This document shows, one piece after another, positions 44,609 through 52,208 of a DNA stretch of 64,000 nt. The position numbers and the translations under genes are program-made. The DNA comes from Peribacillus butanolivorans (lineage in GTDB: Bacteria; Bacillota; Bacilli; Bacillales; DSM-1321), in contig NZ_LGYA01000011.1 of assembly GCF_001273755.1 (NCBI RefSeq), positions 20,570 to 84,569 of the forward strand, given 5' to 3'. The notes under the pieces are model-generated. The model was not told where the DNA came from. It was given only the letters and a program-made list of their open reading frames with translations, and made no database searches. Every line of letters starts with the position of its first letter. Position 1 is the first letter of the stretch.

Positions 44609-45301
44609 TTATTTGAAAGAAGAAGAATCAACTTTCACACCAGGGCCCATTGTAGTTGTTACAGAAATATTTTTCATGTAAGTTCCTTTAGCAGCCGCAG
44701 GTTTTACTTTCATTAACGTATCATAGATAGTAGTGAAGTTTTCCACTAGTTTAGCATCTTCGAAAGATACTTTACCGATTGGAGCATGGATGTTACCAGC
44801 TTTATCTACGCGGTATTCAACTTTACCAGCTTTGATTTCGTTAACAGCTTTTGTTACATCAAATGTAACTGTGCCTGTTTTAGGGTTAGGCATTAAACCT
44901 TTAGGTCCTAATACGCGACCAAGTTTACCAACTTCACCCATCATGTCTGGAGTCGCAACGATTACATCGAATTCGAACCAACCTTGTTGGATTTTGTTGA
45001 TGTAGTCAGATTCGCCAACGTAGTCAGCACCAGCAGCTTCAGCTTCTTTTGCTTTTTCGCCTTTAGCGAATACTAATACGCGTTGAGTTTTACCAGTACC
45101 ATTCGGTAGAACAACTGCTCCACGAATTTGTTGGTCTGCTTTCTTAGGGTCTACACCTAAACGGAAAGCCACTTCAACAGTTGCATCGAATTTTGCGAAG
45201 TTAGCTTTTTTAGCAACTTCGATTGCTTCAGTTACAGCATAAGCCTTAGAAACTTCTACAAGCTTAGCTGCTTCAAGATACTTTTTACCTTTTTTAGCCA
45301 T
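44609..45301 (-). CDS. rplA: 50S ribosomal protein L1
   Basis: The 230-residue uL1 forms the mobile L1 stalk that moves E-site tRNA. The signature GRVLGPKGLMPNPKTGTVTF is present. AGGAGG lies upstream of ATG 45301. A hairpin motif resembling an L1-binding site lies 20-45 nt upstream, shared with the rplK leader. Confidence 0.98.
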   Translation of the reverse strand: MAKKGKKYLEAAKLVEVSKAYAVTEAIEVAKKANFAKFDATVEVAFRLGVDPKKADQQIRGAVVLPNGTGKTQRVLVFAKGEKAKEAEAAGADYVGESDYINKIQQGWFEFDVIVATPDMMGEVGKLGRVLGPKGLMPNPKTGTVTFDVTKAVNEIKAGKVEYRVDKAGNIHAPIGKVSFEDAKLVENFTTIYDTLMKVKPAAAKGTYMKNISVTTTMGPGVKVDSSSFK

Positions 45302-45321
45302 GATATAAATCCTCCTAAATT

Positions 45322-45374
45322 GTGGTTTTAACGGTATAACCTCCCACGAATAAAGGTTGCGAGTATCAATCGCA
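45322..45374 (-). promoter_or_regulatory. Putative L1-binding motif before rplA
   Basis: Minus strand: a perfect hairpin GGTTGCGA/TCGCAACC (45374-45352) and then GTGGGAGGTTATACC..AAACCAC (45347-45322). In the second, GTGG pairs with CCAC, an internal loop has GA on one side, and GGT pairs with ACC. This two-helix shape with an asymmetric purine loop is the L1 rRNA/mRNA site pattern. Confidence 0.55.
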
Positions 45375-45405
45375 ACCCCGTAGAAACAAATAGCAATTAC
45401 ATGGA

Positions 45406-45831
45406 TTAGTCTTCGATGACAATACCCATGCTGCGAGCAGTACCTTCAACCATACGCATTGCAGCTTCAACGTTTGCAGCGTTTAGGTCAGGCATTTTAG
45501 TTTCAGCAATCTCGCGCACTTGATCACGCTTGACTGTAGCAACTTTTTTACGGTTAGGTTCACCAGAACCAGACTCAATACCTGCTACTTTCTTAAGCAA
45601 TACAGCAGCGGGCGGAGTTTTTGTAATGAATGTAAATGAACGGTCTTCAAATACCGTGATTTCAACAGGAATAATTAGACCAGCTTGATCTGCTGTACGA
45701 GCGTTGAACTCCTTACAGAATCCCATGATGTTTACACCAGCTTGACCTAATGCAGGACCAACTGGGGGAGCCGGATTCGCTTTACCAGCAGGAATTTGCA
45801 ATTTAACCATTTTAATTACTTTTTTAGCCAC
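45406..45831 (-). CDS. rplK: 50S ribosomal protein L11
   Basis: The 141-residue uL11 starts with GTG at 45831 (AKKVIKMVKLQIPAGKANPA), preceded by AAGGAGGTG. L11 binds the GTPase-associated centre of 23S rRNA and is needed for RelA activation. PPVGPALGQAGVNIMGFCKE is the signature. An 18-codon upstream extension is in frame but lies in the leader. Confidence 0.98.
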   Translation of the reverse strand: MAKKVIKMVKLQIPAGKANPAPPVGPALGQAGVNIMGFCKEFNARTADQAGLIIPVEITVFEDRSFTFITKTPPAAVLLKKVAGIESGSGEPNRKKVATVKRDQVREIAETKMPDLNAANVEAAMRMVEGTARSMGIVIED

Positions 45832-45859
45832 GAGACACACCTCCTTATAAGTCCGTGAT

Positions 45860-45993
45860 GTGGTAATAGGGATATACCCTCCCACTCATCTTGAATTCTT
45901 TATATATTAATAAAGAATGCTTGTATCGTTGAGGCCTAAAAATTGAAACATACTGACCTTTGAAATTTTACCACTTTCAAATGGCAATTTCAA
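45860..45993 (-). promoter_or_regulatory. Promoter, leader and putative L1 operator of rplK-rplA
   Basis: Promoter TTGAAA (45988-45993), 17 nt, TAAAAT (45965-45970). In the leader a symmetrical hairpin TTCTTTAT/ATAAAGAA (about 45898-45919) is followed by GTGGGAGGGTATATCCC..ACCAC (45885-45860). There GTGG pairs with CCAC, and GGG pairs with CCC across an asymmetric GA loop. L1 is known to regulate rplKA by binding such a leader site in bacteria. Confidence 0.65.
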
Positions 45994-46005
45994 GTTTTTT
46001 TCCGT

Positions 46006-46539
46006 TTATAATTTTTCCACTTGATTAAAGTCAAGTTCAACTGGCGTATCACGGCCAAACATATTAACTAGAACTCTTACTTTACCCTTATCTTTATCAA
46101 GTTCTTCAATAGGACCTGCAAAGGTTGCAAATGGTCCTTCTTTAACCTGAACGGTATCACCGATTTCAAAATCAACTTCGATTTTGCTTTCATCAACGCC
46201 CATCCGCTTAAGAACGACTTCAATTTCTTCAGGAAGAAGCGCTGTCGGTTTAGATCCGGCTCCTGACGAACCCACAAAACCTGTTACGCCAGGTGTATTC
46301 CGAACTACATACCAGGAATCGTCCGTCATAATGATTTCCACTAGTACATACCCTGGGAATACTTTCTTTTTCGTTACTTTCTTTTTGCCATCTTTAATTT
46401 CTGTTTCTTCTTCTTCAGGAACTACAACTCGAAAGATTTTGTCTTCCATCCCCATTGTTTCAACACGTTTTTCCAAGTTAGCCTTAACCTTGTTCTCATA
46501 ACCTGAATAGGTGTGAACTACATACCAATTCTTTTCCAT
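46006..46539 (-). CDS. nusG: Transcription termination/antitermination factor NusG
   Basis: The 177-residue protein has the NGN domain (NWYVVHTYSGYENKVKANLE; FPGYVLVEI) and a C-terminal KOW domain (GDTVQVKEGPFATFAGPIEE). It binds the RNA polymerase clamp; in Bacillus it favours pausing. It is in its usual place between secE and rplK. ATG 46539 is preceded by a GGGAGGG site. Confidence 0.98.
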   Translation of the reverse strand: MEKNWYVVHTYSGYENKVKANLEKRVETMGMEDKIFRVVVPEEEETEIKDGKKKVTKKKVFPGYVLVEIIMTDDSWYVVRNTPGVTGFVGSSGAGSKPTALLPEEIEVVLKRMGVDESKIEVDFEIGDTVQVKEGPFATFAGPIEELDKDKGKVRVLVNMFGRDTPVELDFNQVEKL

Positions 46540-46723
46540 GTGTTAGGACTTTAACGTCCTTCCCTCCCTGCAACAATCATTTTCTTTATTAAACTTTATC
46601 TTTGAACGTTTTAGCCAAAAATCAATCCCCGGCGTTATCCCGACTTAACTAGAATATATTGTGATAATTCATTTTACAGCAGTGCTGAATTTTGAACTTC
46701 TTCACTTCTTAAAAAAGACAAAT

Positions 46724-46743
46724 TAAAAAACCCGTTTCCGGGC
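46724..46743 (-). terminator. Terminator between secE and nusG
   Basis: Minus-strand GCCCG-GAAA-CGGGT with a stable GNRA loop is followed by TTTTT. It partially or fully separates secE from nusG although the genes are usually co-transcribed. Confidence 0.75.
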
Positions 46744-46796
46744 TTTTCTGCTGACACATATTATTCTATCACTATTATACCTTATTTTCGAATCTC

Positions 46797-46979
46797 TTAT
46801 TCAATAACTAAGCGAATTAATTCGGAAATGCCCAAATCTACCACCGTAAAGAATAAAGCCATAAACAATACAGTTGTTACTACCACGATTGTATATTTGG
46901 TAAGCTCTTTGCGTTTCGGCCAGCTTACTTTTTGCATTTCGCGAGCCACTCCGCTGAAAAATTCGGTCAAGCGTTTCAT
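46797..46979 (-). CDS. secE: Protein translocase subunit SecE
   Basis: The 60-residue protein has an amphipathic N-terminal segment (FFSGVAREMQKVSWPKRKEL, the SecE signature) and one transmembrane helix (YTIVVVTTVLFMALFFTVVD). It clamps SecY. ATG 46979 follows GGAGG; five more codons are in frame but unsupported. Confidence 0.97.
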   Translation of the reverse strand: MKRLTEFFSGVAREMQKVSWPKRKELTKYTIVVVTTVLFMALFFTVVDLGISELIRLVIE

Positions 46980-47033
46980 GAATGTATCCTCCAAGCATTA
47001 GACAGCTTCTTTGTTAATCTATTAATAAAACGG

Positions 47034-47183
47034 TTATTTCGTTTCTTTATGAATCGCGTGTGAATTGCATGTACTACAAAATTTCTTTATTTCAAGGCGT
47101 TCGCTGCTTGTCGATTGATTACTTTCATAACTATAATTTCTTGAACCACATTCAGTACAAGCTAGAACAATTTTTTTTCTCAT
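47034..47183 (-). CDS. rpmG: 50S ribosomal protein L33 (zinc form)
   Basis: The 49-residue protein reads MRKKIVLACTECGSRNYSYE, then SNQSTSSERLEIKKFCSTCN and SHAIHKETK. Cys9, Cys12, Cys36 and Cys39 bind zinc. It corresponds to rpmGB of B. subtilis, which lies between sigH and secE. The RBS is AGGTG, 6 nt upstream of ATG 47183. Zinc-free paralogues, if any, are elsewhere. Confidence 0.95.
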   Translation of the reverse strand: MRKKIVLACTECGSRNYSYESNQSTSSERLEIKKFCSTCNSHAIHKETK

Positions 47184-47383
47184 TTGATACACCTATCCTA
47201 TCTACTATATCCATAAAACCTTATCACGACTGTCTTTTATTGTCAATAATAAAGCGGGCTGAGCCCATCCAAGATATCGTGTATCGAAAACCTTTGTTTC
47301 TTAACATCCAATTTTAAATCTTAGTGAATAAAACTTCCAAGTGGAGATGGGACAGATGAGATTAAGCGGAAAAAGCGGAGGGA

Positions 47384-48034
47384 TTATAAACTGATTTCCC
47401 TTACTTCCAAATAGCGCTCGAGCTTTCTTTTCACCCGCTGAAGGGCGTTGTCGATTGACTTCACATGTCGGTTCAACTCTTCCGAAATCTCTTGGTAAGT
47501 TTGTCCATCTAGGTAAAGAGCTAACACTTTTCTCTCCAGATCACTCAGAAGCTCGGCCATCTTTAATTCGATATCGTCAAACTCTTCTTGATTGATAATC
47601 AGCTCTTCCGGGTCTAAAACTTTTGTACCCGATATTATATCCATAAGAGTTCGATCGGATTCCTCATCATAAATAGGCTTGTCCAGGGAAACATAGGAAT
47701 TGAGCGGAATATGCTTTTGACGCGTTGCTGTTTTAATAGCTGTAATGATCTGCCTCGTAATACATAGTTCGGCAAACGCTTTAAAGGAGGATAACTTATC
47801 ACCTTTAAAATCACGGACGGCTTTATATAAACCAATCATACCTTCTTGAACGATGTCTTCCTTATCTGCACCAATTAAGAAATAAGTCCTTGCCTTTGCT
47901 CTAACAAAATTACGATACTTTTGGATCAAGTAATCCAGCGCTTCACTGTCTCCAGTGTGTACCAACTCTATCAATTCATCATCATCAAACTGCAGATACT
48001 TTTCGTTCAGTTTCATTCCGAATTTGAGACCCAC
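47384..48034 (-). CDS. sigH: RNA polymerase sigma-H factor
   Basis: The 216-residue sigma-70 family factor controls transition to stationary phase and early sporulation. Region 2 (ADKEDIVQEGMIGLYKAVRD; FKAFAELCITRQIITAIKTA) and region 4 (YQEISEELNRHVKSIDNALQ, helix-turn-helix) are clear. A GTG start at 48034 has AGGGGG 7 nt upstream; an ATG six codons in is an alternative. A sigma-A promoter lies just upstream. Confidence 0.96.
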   Translation of the reverse strand: MGLKFGMKLNEKYLQFDDDELIELVHTGDSEALDYLIQKYRNFVRAKARTYFLIGADKEDIVQEGMIGLYKAVRDFKGDKLSSFKAFAELCITRQIITAIKTATRQKHIPLNSYVSLDKPIYDEESDRTLMDIISGTKVLDPEELIINQEEFDDIELKMAELLSDLERKVLALYLDGQTYQEISEELNRHVKSIDNALQRVKRKLERYLEVREISL

Positions 48035-48067
48035 ATTATATCCCCCTGACCTGACTCAGATAGAAAT

Positions 48068-48097
48068 ATTATACAGCAGGTAAAAATTACCCGTCAA
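48068..48097 (-). promoter_or_regulatory. Promoter of sigH
   Basis: TTGACG (48092-48097), 18 nt, TATAAT (48068-48073) on the minus strand, about 35 nt before the sigH start. This agrees with the sigma-A promoter of sigH in B. subtilis. Confidence 0.75.
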
Positions 48098-48101
48098 TGG
48101 T

Positions 48102-48611
48102 TCAAATCTTCCCTCGACGCCATTTTTCGAAAATTTCTGCAACTTCTTCACTTAAAGGGATTTTAGCAGCGGGTTTTATTATGGTTGTTTTTTTTACATC
48201 TTTCTCAATTTCCCCTTGAATTTCTTCCATCTCAATAAGCAGTTCGCGGGCAGATTTCCTTAGAGCCCCTTGGCCAAATATCACCCACTGCTCCGTGAAG
48301 TCAGAAGTCGCCACTTGAATCTGCGTTTTGATATTATTCAGTTCAATGGCCATCTTTTCTATTCTCTCATCAGCAGTTTCATTTTCTTTTGTAAAAATTA
48401 CATCAACCTTATGATTTTTGAATATCCGGGCAATTCCTTGAACATATTGGGCGTCAAATACGACAATTACGCGATACCCGGTAAAGGCTTGATATTCTGC
48501 CATCATTTCAATTAACCGGTCCCTTGCAGCAGCAAGATCCCGTTCTTTCAATTCTCTCAGTTCCGGCCAGGCCCCAATAATGTTGTAACCGTCCACTAAC
48601 AGAATATTCAT
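48102..48611 (-). CDS. rae1: Ribosome-dependent mRNA decay factor Rae1 (YacP)
   Basis: The 169-residue NYN/PIN-like protein has conserved acidic residues in ILLVDGYNIIGAW and VIVVFDAQYVQG. B. subtilis Rae1 enters the ribosomal A site and cleaves specific mRNAs during translation. It lies 4 nt after rlmB, and the order cysS-mrnC-rlmB-rae1 is conserved. Confidence 0.93.
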   Translation of the reverse strand: MNILLVDGYNIIGAWPELRELKERDLAAARDRLIEMMAEYQAFTGYRVIVVFDAQYVQGIARIFKNHKVDVIFTKENETADERIEKMAIELNNIKTQIQVATSDFTEQWVIFGQGALRKSARELLIEMEEIQGEIEKDVKKTTIIKPAAKIPLSEEVAEIFEKWRRGKI

Positions 48612-48615
48612 CCCA

Positions 48616-49359
48616 TTATTGGCCTAAAGGATTTCTTTTTCTATAGACCTCATACATCAATAAACCAGCTGCTACCGATGCATTTAACGACGTTACTTGT
48701 CCTACCATAGGGAGACGGATGAGGAAATCGCATTTTTCCTTCATTAAACGGGCCATTCCTTTACCTTCACTACCAATTACAAGTCCAATGGGCATCTTGC
48801 CGTCCATGTTACGGTAATCATCGCTACCTTTCGCATCTGTACCGACAATCCAGACACCACGCTCTTTTAACTCTTCAACTGCTCGTGCCAAATTCGTAAC
48901 ACGAGCAACTGGAATATACTCAATTGCACCGGTCGATGCTTTCGCTACTGTTGCCGTTAATCCCACTGCTCTCCGTTTTGGAATAATAATTCCATGGGCT
49001 CCGACAGCATCTGCTGTTCTCATAATTGATCCTAAATTATGTGGATCTTCAACTTCATCAAGAATCATGAAAAATGGCGCTTCATCCCGTTCTGCCGCTT
49101 TGGCGAATAAGTCATCCAATTCTACATATTCATAAGCCGCCACTTGTGCGACAACACCTTGATGAATACCATCTGCCATTTGATCAATTTTTTTCTTTGG
49201 AACAATTTGCACAAATACCTTCTTTTCTTTAGCAAGACCAATTAGTGGTTGCATTGACCCTTTTTGTGAGCCTTCTGCTATCCAAATTTTATTTATATCC
49301 CGTTCGGAGCGAAGTGCTTCCAATACGGGGTTTCTTCCAATGATGTATTCTTCACTCAT
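48616..49359 (-). CDS. rlmB: 23S rRNA 2'-O-ribose guanosine methyltransferase
   Basis: The 247-residue SPOUT (TrmH) methyltransferase has the knot motifs ILDEVEDPHNLGSIMRTADA, GLVIGSEGKGMARL and VTSLNASVAAGLLMYEVYRK. RlmB methylates the peptidyl-transferase region of 23S rRNA (G2251 in E. coli). The start overlaps the mrnC stop by 4 nt. The B. subtilis orthologue is YacO. Confidence 0.94.
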   Translation of the reverse strand: MSEEYIIGRNPVLEALRSERDINKIWIAEGSQKGSMQPLIGLAKEKKVFVQIVPKKKIDQMADGIHQGVVAQVAAYEYVELDDLFAKAAERDEAPFFMILDEVEDPHNLGSIMRTADAVGAHGIIIPKRRAVGLTATVAKASTGAIEYIPVARVTNLARAVEELKERGVWIVGTDAKGSDDYRNMDGKMPIGLVIGSEGKGMARLMKEKCDFLIRLPMVGQVTSLNASVAAGLLMYEVYRKRNPLGQ

Positions 49360-49778
49360 GGGTTACTCCCCTTTTCTTCTTCAATGAATTCAATAGACTT
49401 TCTAATAAGCTCTTCCATTCTTTCTATTCGACCTGATAAATACAGAAAGCCCATAAGAGCCTCAAAGGCCGTACTGTAACGATACGTTTGCACATCTGTA
49501 TTCTTCGGAACCGAACCGGATTTCGCATTACGGCCGCGACGGACGACAGCGGATTCTTCTTCTGATAACCAACCTGACTCCAAGAAAAAATGAATAATCC
49601 TATTTTGAGCTTTAGCTGATACAAAAGATGTTGCTTTTTTGTGAAGAAGATTAGGCTTGACCGCTCCTTTTTGAATGAGATGATGCCGGATATACGTTTC
49701 ATATACGGCATCACCTATATAGGCTAGAGCAAGACTGTTTAACATTTTTTCATCTACTTTATTATCGTAATGAAGCAT
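49356..49778 (-). CDS. mrnC: Mini-ribonuclease III
   Basis: The 140-residue RNase III catalytic domain lacks a dsRNA-binding domain. Catalytic acidic residues lie in ALAYIGDAVYETYIRHHL and FEALMGFLYLSGR. It matures 23S rRNA ends in bacilli. ATG 49778 follows AGAGGG, and the upstream codon TTG is also in frame. The cysS stop is 3 nt from the start. Confidence 0.95.
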   Translation of the reverse strand: MLHYDNKVDEKMLNSLALAYIGDAVYETYIRHHLIQKGAVKPNLLHKKATSFVSAKAQNRIIHFFLESGWLSEEESAVVRRGRNAKSGSVPKNTDVQTYRYSTAFEALMGFLYLSGRIERMEELIRKSIEFIEEEKGSNP

Positions 49779-49781
49779 CAA

Positions 49782-51179
49782 TTACCCTCTTTTCCATCTT
49801 GTACCTTGAGGGGTATCCTCTAATATAATATTCATGTTTTTCAAGCGGTCACGAATTTCATCAGATAACCCAAAGTTGCGATCTTTCCGCGCTTGAATTC
49901 TCTGCTGAATCAAGCCTTCAATTTCTTCATCCAACAACCCTTCTTCTTCTAGAGACAAACCTAGAACTGAAAACAGTGTTTGGAATTCTTCAAGGAAAGC
50001 CTCAATGACTTCCTTGTCGGTATTTTTCTCCATTAAGTAATAGTTTGCTTGCTTGGACAGTTCAAAGAGAATGGATATCGCGTTAGCTGTGTTAAAATCA
50101 TCGTCCATTTCTTGAATGAACTGTTCATGTAACGCATTTACTTTCTCCAGCCAAACATCATTATTCTCAGTCAACCCATCACTCACTTGGAGACGATGCT
50201 TTAAGTTTTGGTATGATGTTCTTAAACGATCAAGTGCCGCTTTTACATTCTCTAGTACTTCTTCGCTGTAATTGATAGGATGGCGGTAATGTACGGATAA
50301 CATGAAGAAGCGTAACACTTGTGGATCATGCTTCTGAATGATGTCATGCACAAGAACAAAATTGCCTAAGGACTTAGACATTTTTTCATTATCAATATTG
50401 ATATACCCGTTATGCATCCAATAATTCGCAAAGGTCTTGCCCGTTAATGCCTCAGATTGTGCAATTTCATTTTCATGATGGGGAAAAGCTAGATCTTGGC
50501 CGCCTGCGTGTATATCAATTGTATCGCCCAAATACTTTCTGACCATGGCAGAGCATTCGATATGCCAACCGGGACGCCCCTTACCCCATGGACTCTCCCA
50601 AGATATTTCACCTTCCTTAGCCGCTTTCCAAAGGGCAAAATCAAGGGCATCTTGTTTTTTCTCACCAATTTCAATGCGTGCCCCAACTCGAAGCTCATCG
50701 ATGGATTGGTGGGACAACTTTCCATACCCTTCAAATTTACGAGTTCGGTAGTACACATCACCTTCAGATTCATAGGCGAATCCTTTTTCAATCAATGCCG
50801 AAATAAATTCAATAATTGTATCCATGTTCTCCATCACGGTCGGATGTGCATCCGCCTTTTTGCAACCAAGCGCAGAAACGTCTTCAAAATACGCCTTAAT
50901 AAAACGTTCTGAAATGGTCGGGACATCTTCCCCCAATTCTTTTGCTGCGCGAATGAGTTTATCATCAACGTCTGTGAAATTCGAAACAAATTGAACTTCA
51001 TACCCACGATAATCTAAATATCTTCGAACGGTATCAAATACTATTGCGGGTCTAGCATTTCCAATATGAATGTAATTGTAGACAGTAGGTCCGCACACAT
51101 ACATTTTCACCTTTCCTTCTTCAATCGGAACGAAGGCTTCTTTCTGTCTTGTAACTGTGTTATATATTTTAATTGCCAT
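49782..51179 (-). CDS. cysS: Cysteinyl-tRNA synthetase
   Basis: The 465-residue class I synthetase has the HIGH motif YIHIGNARPAIVF (HIGN form), zinc ligands (CGPTVYN, CSAM, HHENE) and KMSKS (KMSKSLGNFV). It charges tRNA-Cys. It lies 1 nt after cysE, and both are controlled by the upstream T-box. Confidence 0.98.
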   Translation of the reverse strand: MAIKIYNTVTRQKEAFVPIEEGKVKMYVCGPTVYNYIHIGNARPAIVFDTVRRYLDYRGYEVQFVSNFTDVDDKLIRAAKELGEDVPTISERFIKAYFEDVSALGCKKADAHPTVMENMDTIIEFISALIEKGFAYESEGDVYYRTRKFEGYGKLSHQSIDELRVGARIEIGEKKQDALDFALWKAAKEGEISWESPWGKGRPGWHIECSAMVRKYLGDTIDIHAGGQDLAFPHHENEIAQSEALTGKTFANYWMHNGYINIDNEKMSKSLGNFVLVHDIIQKHDPQVLRFFMLSVHYRHPINYSEEVLENVKAALDRLRTSYQNLKHRLQVSDGLTENNDVWLEKVNALHEQFIQEMDDDFNTANAISILFELSKQANYYLMEKNTDKEVIEAFLEEFQTLFSVLGLSLEEEGLLDEEIEGLIQQRIQARKDRNFGLSDEIRDRLKNMNIILEDTPQGTRWKRG

Positions 51180-51180
51180 A

Positions 51181-51831
51181 TTATAAACTCCTTTCTTCCT
51201 GCCTCTGCTCAGCCAACTTCGCTTTTAAGGCAAAGATTTCTTTATCCATTTCCTTAAAACGGTCAGCAATCGGATCAGGAAGATCTGAATGATTTAAGTC
51301 TTTATTGATTTTGATACCATCACGAATGACTACTTTACCTGGAATGCCTACCACCGTTGAATTAGGAGGTACTTCCTTTAAAACGACAGAACCTGCACCG
51401 ATTTTTGAGTTTTCACCAACTGTGATGGAACCCAGCACTTTTGCTCCTGTTGCAATCAATACATTATCTTTTATCGTAGGATGGCGTTTTCCCTTTTCCT
51501 TACCTGTTCCTCCAAGCGTGACCCCTTGAAAGACAGACACATTGTCGCCAATTTCACATGTTTCACCAATGACGATCCCCATTCCATGATCAATGAAAAA
51601 TCGACGGCCTATAGTAGCCCCTGGGTGAATTTCAATCCCGGTAAAAAACCGACTGATCTGAGAAATACTTCTCGCTAGGAAAAAAAACTTCTTCTTGAAA
51701 AGTGCGTGAGCCATTCTATGACTCCAAATTGCATGTAAACCAGCATACGTTAAAATAACTTCCAAATAACTACGCGCAGCAGGATCTTGATCAAAAACCA
51801 CTTCGATATCCTCTTTAAACATCTTTAACAA
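51181..51831 (-). CDS. cysE: Serine O-acetyltransferase
   Basis: The 216-residue enzyme makes O-acetylserine for cysteine synthesis. The left-handed beta-helix (IEIHPGATIGRRFFIDHGMG; CEIGDNVSVFQGVTLGGTGK) is complete. The start is a TTG at 51831 with AGGGGGG 7 nt upstream; an ATG three codons in is an alternative. A T-box lies between gltX and this gene, so expression follows tRNA-Cys charging. Confidence 0.96.
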   Translation of the reverse strand: MLKMFKEDIEVVFDQDPAARSYLEVILTYAGLHAIWSHRMAHALFKKKFFFLARSISQISRFFTGIEIHPGATIGRRFFIDHGMGIVIGETCEIGDNVSVFQGVTLGGTGKEKGKRHPTIKDNVLIATGAKVLGSITVGENSKIGAGSVVLKEVPPNSTVVGIPGKVVIRDGIKINKDLNHSDLPDPIADRFKEMDKEIFALKAKLAEQRQEERSL

Positions 51832-51892
51832 AATGATTCCCCCCTATGTTCCTTCCTTATCCAGCATCCCCTCATAAACCTTTTAAAGCATA

Positions 51893-52155
51893 TAAAAAAG
51901 CGTCTCTGTCCTAATAGACAGAGACGCTCTAAGCGCGGTTCCACTCTGTTTGGAATGGTTTCCAGCAGGTAAAAAGCACCCCTGTTTTTCCATTCCCAAC
52001 TTTTATCCCTATAACGGAGGATATTCCGCCTGTGCCTACTAGAGGTTAGTTCAGCAAAGGACTCAAGGGTGCATTTCAGAAAACGAGAGGCTTGAACCAC
52101 TTTCAGCAGGTTATGGTTCTCTCTAATAAGCTTCGTTTACTTACTTCTCCCCATC
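51893..52155 (-). promoter_or_regulatory. Cysteine T-box leader of cysE-cysS
   Basis: The T-box core AGAGTGGAACCGCG (51947-51934) pairs with uncharged tRNA. The terminator GCGTCTCTGTC/GACAGAGACGC (51927-51900) with a U-tract follows. Upstream is a long stem I; TGC at 52073-52071 within GAAATGCACC is the likely specifier, matching Cys. Uncharged tRNA-Cys should stabilise the antiterminator and switch on cysES. A weak promoter (TTGTCA, 52199-52204) lies just after gltX. Confidence 0.92.
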
Positions 52156-52208
52156 TACGCGTTCTTTTGTAAGATTATTAAATACTATATTACATTTTTG
52201 ACAAATTG

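Noticed and set aside
47060..47317. Plus-strand open frame over rpmG
   Set aside because: It is antisense to the well-supported zinc-type L33 gene and has no ribosome binding site or similarity.
51825..52100. Open frame of 91 codons between gltX and cysE
   Set aside because: It runs through the T-box leader and its terminator and resembles no protein.
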